From NCBI GenBank assembly GCA_900550255.1, contig URQZ01000023.1, positions 1 through 5,528 on the forward strand: a DNA stretch of 5,528 bases, read 5' to 3'. The position numbers and the translations under genes are program-made. Under the pieces are notes generated by a model, which ran no database searches, was not told where the DNA came from, and saw only the letters and a program-made list of their open reading frames with translations. Shown piece after piece: positions 5,301 to 5,528 of the stretch. The stretch is from an uncultured Mycoplasmatota bacterium. GTDB lineage: Bacteria > Bacillota_I > Bacilli_A > RF39 > UBA660. The stretch's first letter is position 1. Each line of letters opens with the position of its first letter.

Positions 5301-5528
5301 ATCCTATTTGCTCCATTTCTACCTGATTTATAGAAGTAAATCTTTTAGTTATTTTCTCAGTTGTTGTATGGATTTCTTTTACATCTCGTCCTACTGTTTC
5401 TATACTTCGAGACAATTTATCCCAACGATCTTTATATCGTTTAAATTCTTCTGAAAGAAGGTTTAATTCTCTATGAATAACTGAAGTATATTTATCTCTT
5501 TCCATGTTTTTTATTATCACTTGAATTG
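5287..5528 (-). CDS. rmuC: C-terminal part of a probable RmuC-like DNA recombination protein
   Basis: The frame is open to the right edge, so this is the 3' end of a longer gene; the GTG at 5518-5520 is probably an internal Val, since the frame continues upstream as Ile-Gln-Val-Ile-Ile. About 80 residues are visible. They form a hydrophilic, heptad-like helix: ELNLLSEEFKRYKDRWDKLS, then SIETVGRDVKEIHTTTEKI and KRFTSINQVE. This resembles the tail that follows the PD-(D/E)XK nuclease-like core of RmuC in Firmicutes (EF.....rwdkL, then a Thr-rich turn and KI..RF..I). RmuC is a predicted nuclease-fold protein that limits inversions at short repeats in E. coli. Without the core domain the call rests on the tail alone; another coiled-coil protein is possible. 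It ends on TAA and overlaps the next gene by 14 bp. Confidence 0.6.
   Translation of the reverse strand, partial: IQVIIKNMERDKYTSVIHRELNLLSEEFKRYKDRWDKLSRSIETVGRDVKEIHTTTEKITKRFTSINQVEMEQIGYEEN

Noticed and set aside
5269..5454. Plus-strand open frame of 61 codons, Phe/Tyr/Ser rich
   Set aside because: It is antisense to the rmuC-like tail and the start of the YjdF-like gene; Phe/Tyr richness is the expected complement of Lys/Glu codons.
5518..5520. GTG as the true start of a 77-residue protein
   Set aside because: The frame stays open to the window edge and no ribosome site precedes it in the visible bases, so a partial longer gene is more likely.

Overview
The window is AT-rich chromosomal DNA from a low-GC Gram-positive (Bacillota) lineage. 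Three things point there: the ylbM/tmcAL, yceD(DUF177), rpmF neighbourhood known from Bacilli, Shine-Dalgarno sites of the AGGTG/GAGG type, and an L27-style Prp leader. An uncultured gut Bacilli group (RF39 or Erysipelotrichales type) is my best guess, from the flavour of the pilin-like protein and the small membrane proteins; no taxonomic marker proves it. Every Trp I checked (six in the pilin, plus those in TmcAL and Pyk) is TGG, and yceD ends on TGA, so the standard bacterial code (table 11) fits.

Layout: (1) 1-790, minus: 5' part of a gene for a type IV pilin-like protein whose C-terminus lies beyond the left edge. (2) 791-1554, minus: yceD and rpmF, one transcription unit driven by a good promoter at 1570-1598 and closed by an intrinsic terminator that overlaps the rpmF stop codon and also carries the pilin promoter -35. 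(3) 1632-2789, plus: tmcAL (ylbM), divergent from yceD across only 77 bp. (4) 2798-4201, minus: pyruvate kinase, convergent with tmcAL and sharing one bidirectional terminator hairpin that begins inside the tmcAL coding sequence. (5) 4299-4697, plus: a small three-helix membrane protein without a Shine-Dalgarno site. (6) 4692-5300, minus: a six-helix YjdF/DUF2238-like membrane protein, overlapped by 14 bp by the 3' end of a probable rmuC gene running in from the right edge.

Functionally this is mostly housekeeping: 50S ribosome assembly (YceD, L32), elongator tRNA-Met wobble modification (TmcAL), glycolysis (Pyk) and DNA maintenance (RmuC), flanked by a surface pilin and two membrane proteins of unknown role. 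There is no phage, insertion sequence, CRISPR array or RNA gene.

The standout observation is in rpmF. Its predicted N-terminus is MMKLNIQIFAVPF, which aligns residue for residue with the Prp-cleaved leader of Firmicutes ribosomal protein L27 (MLKLNLQFF before Ala). Cleavage between Phe9 and Ala10 would release exactly the AVPF N-terminus that normal L32 has after Met removal. This suggests that L32 in this lineage is made as a proprotein matured by the Prp protease.
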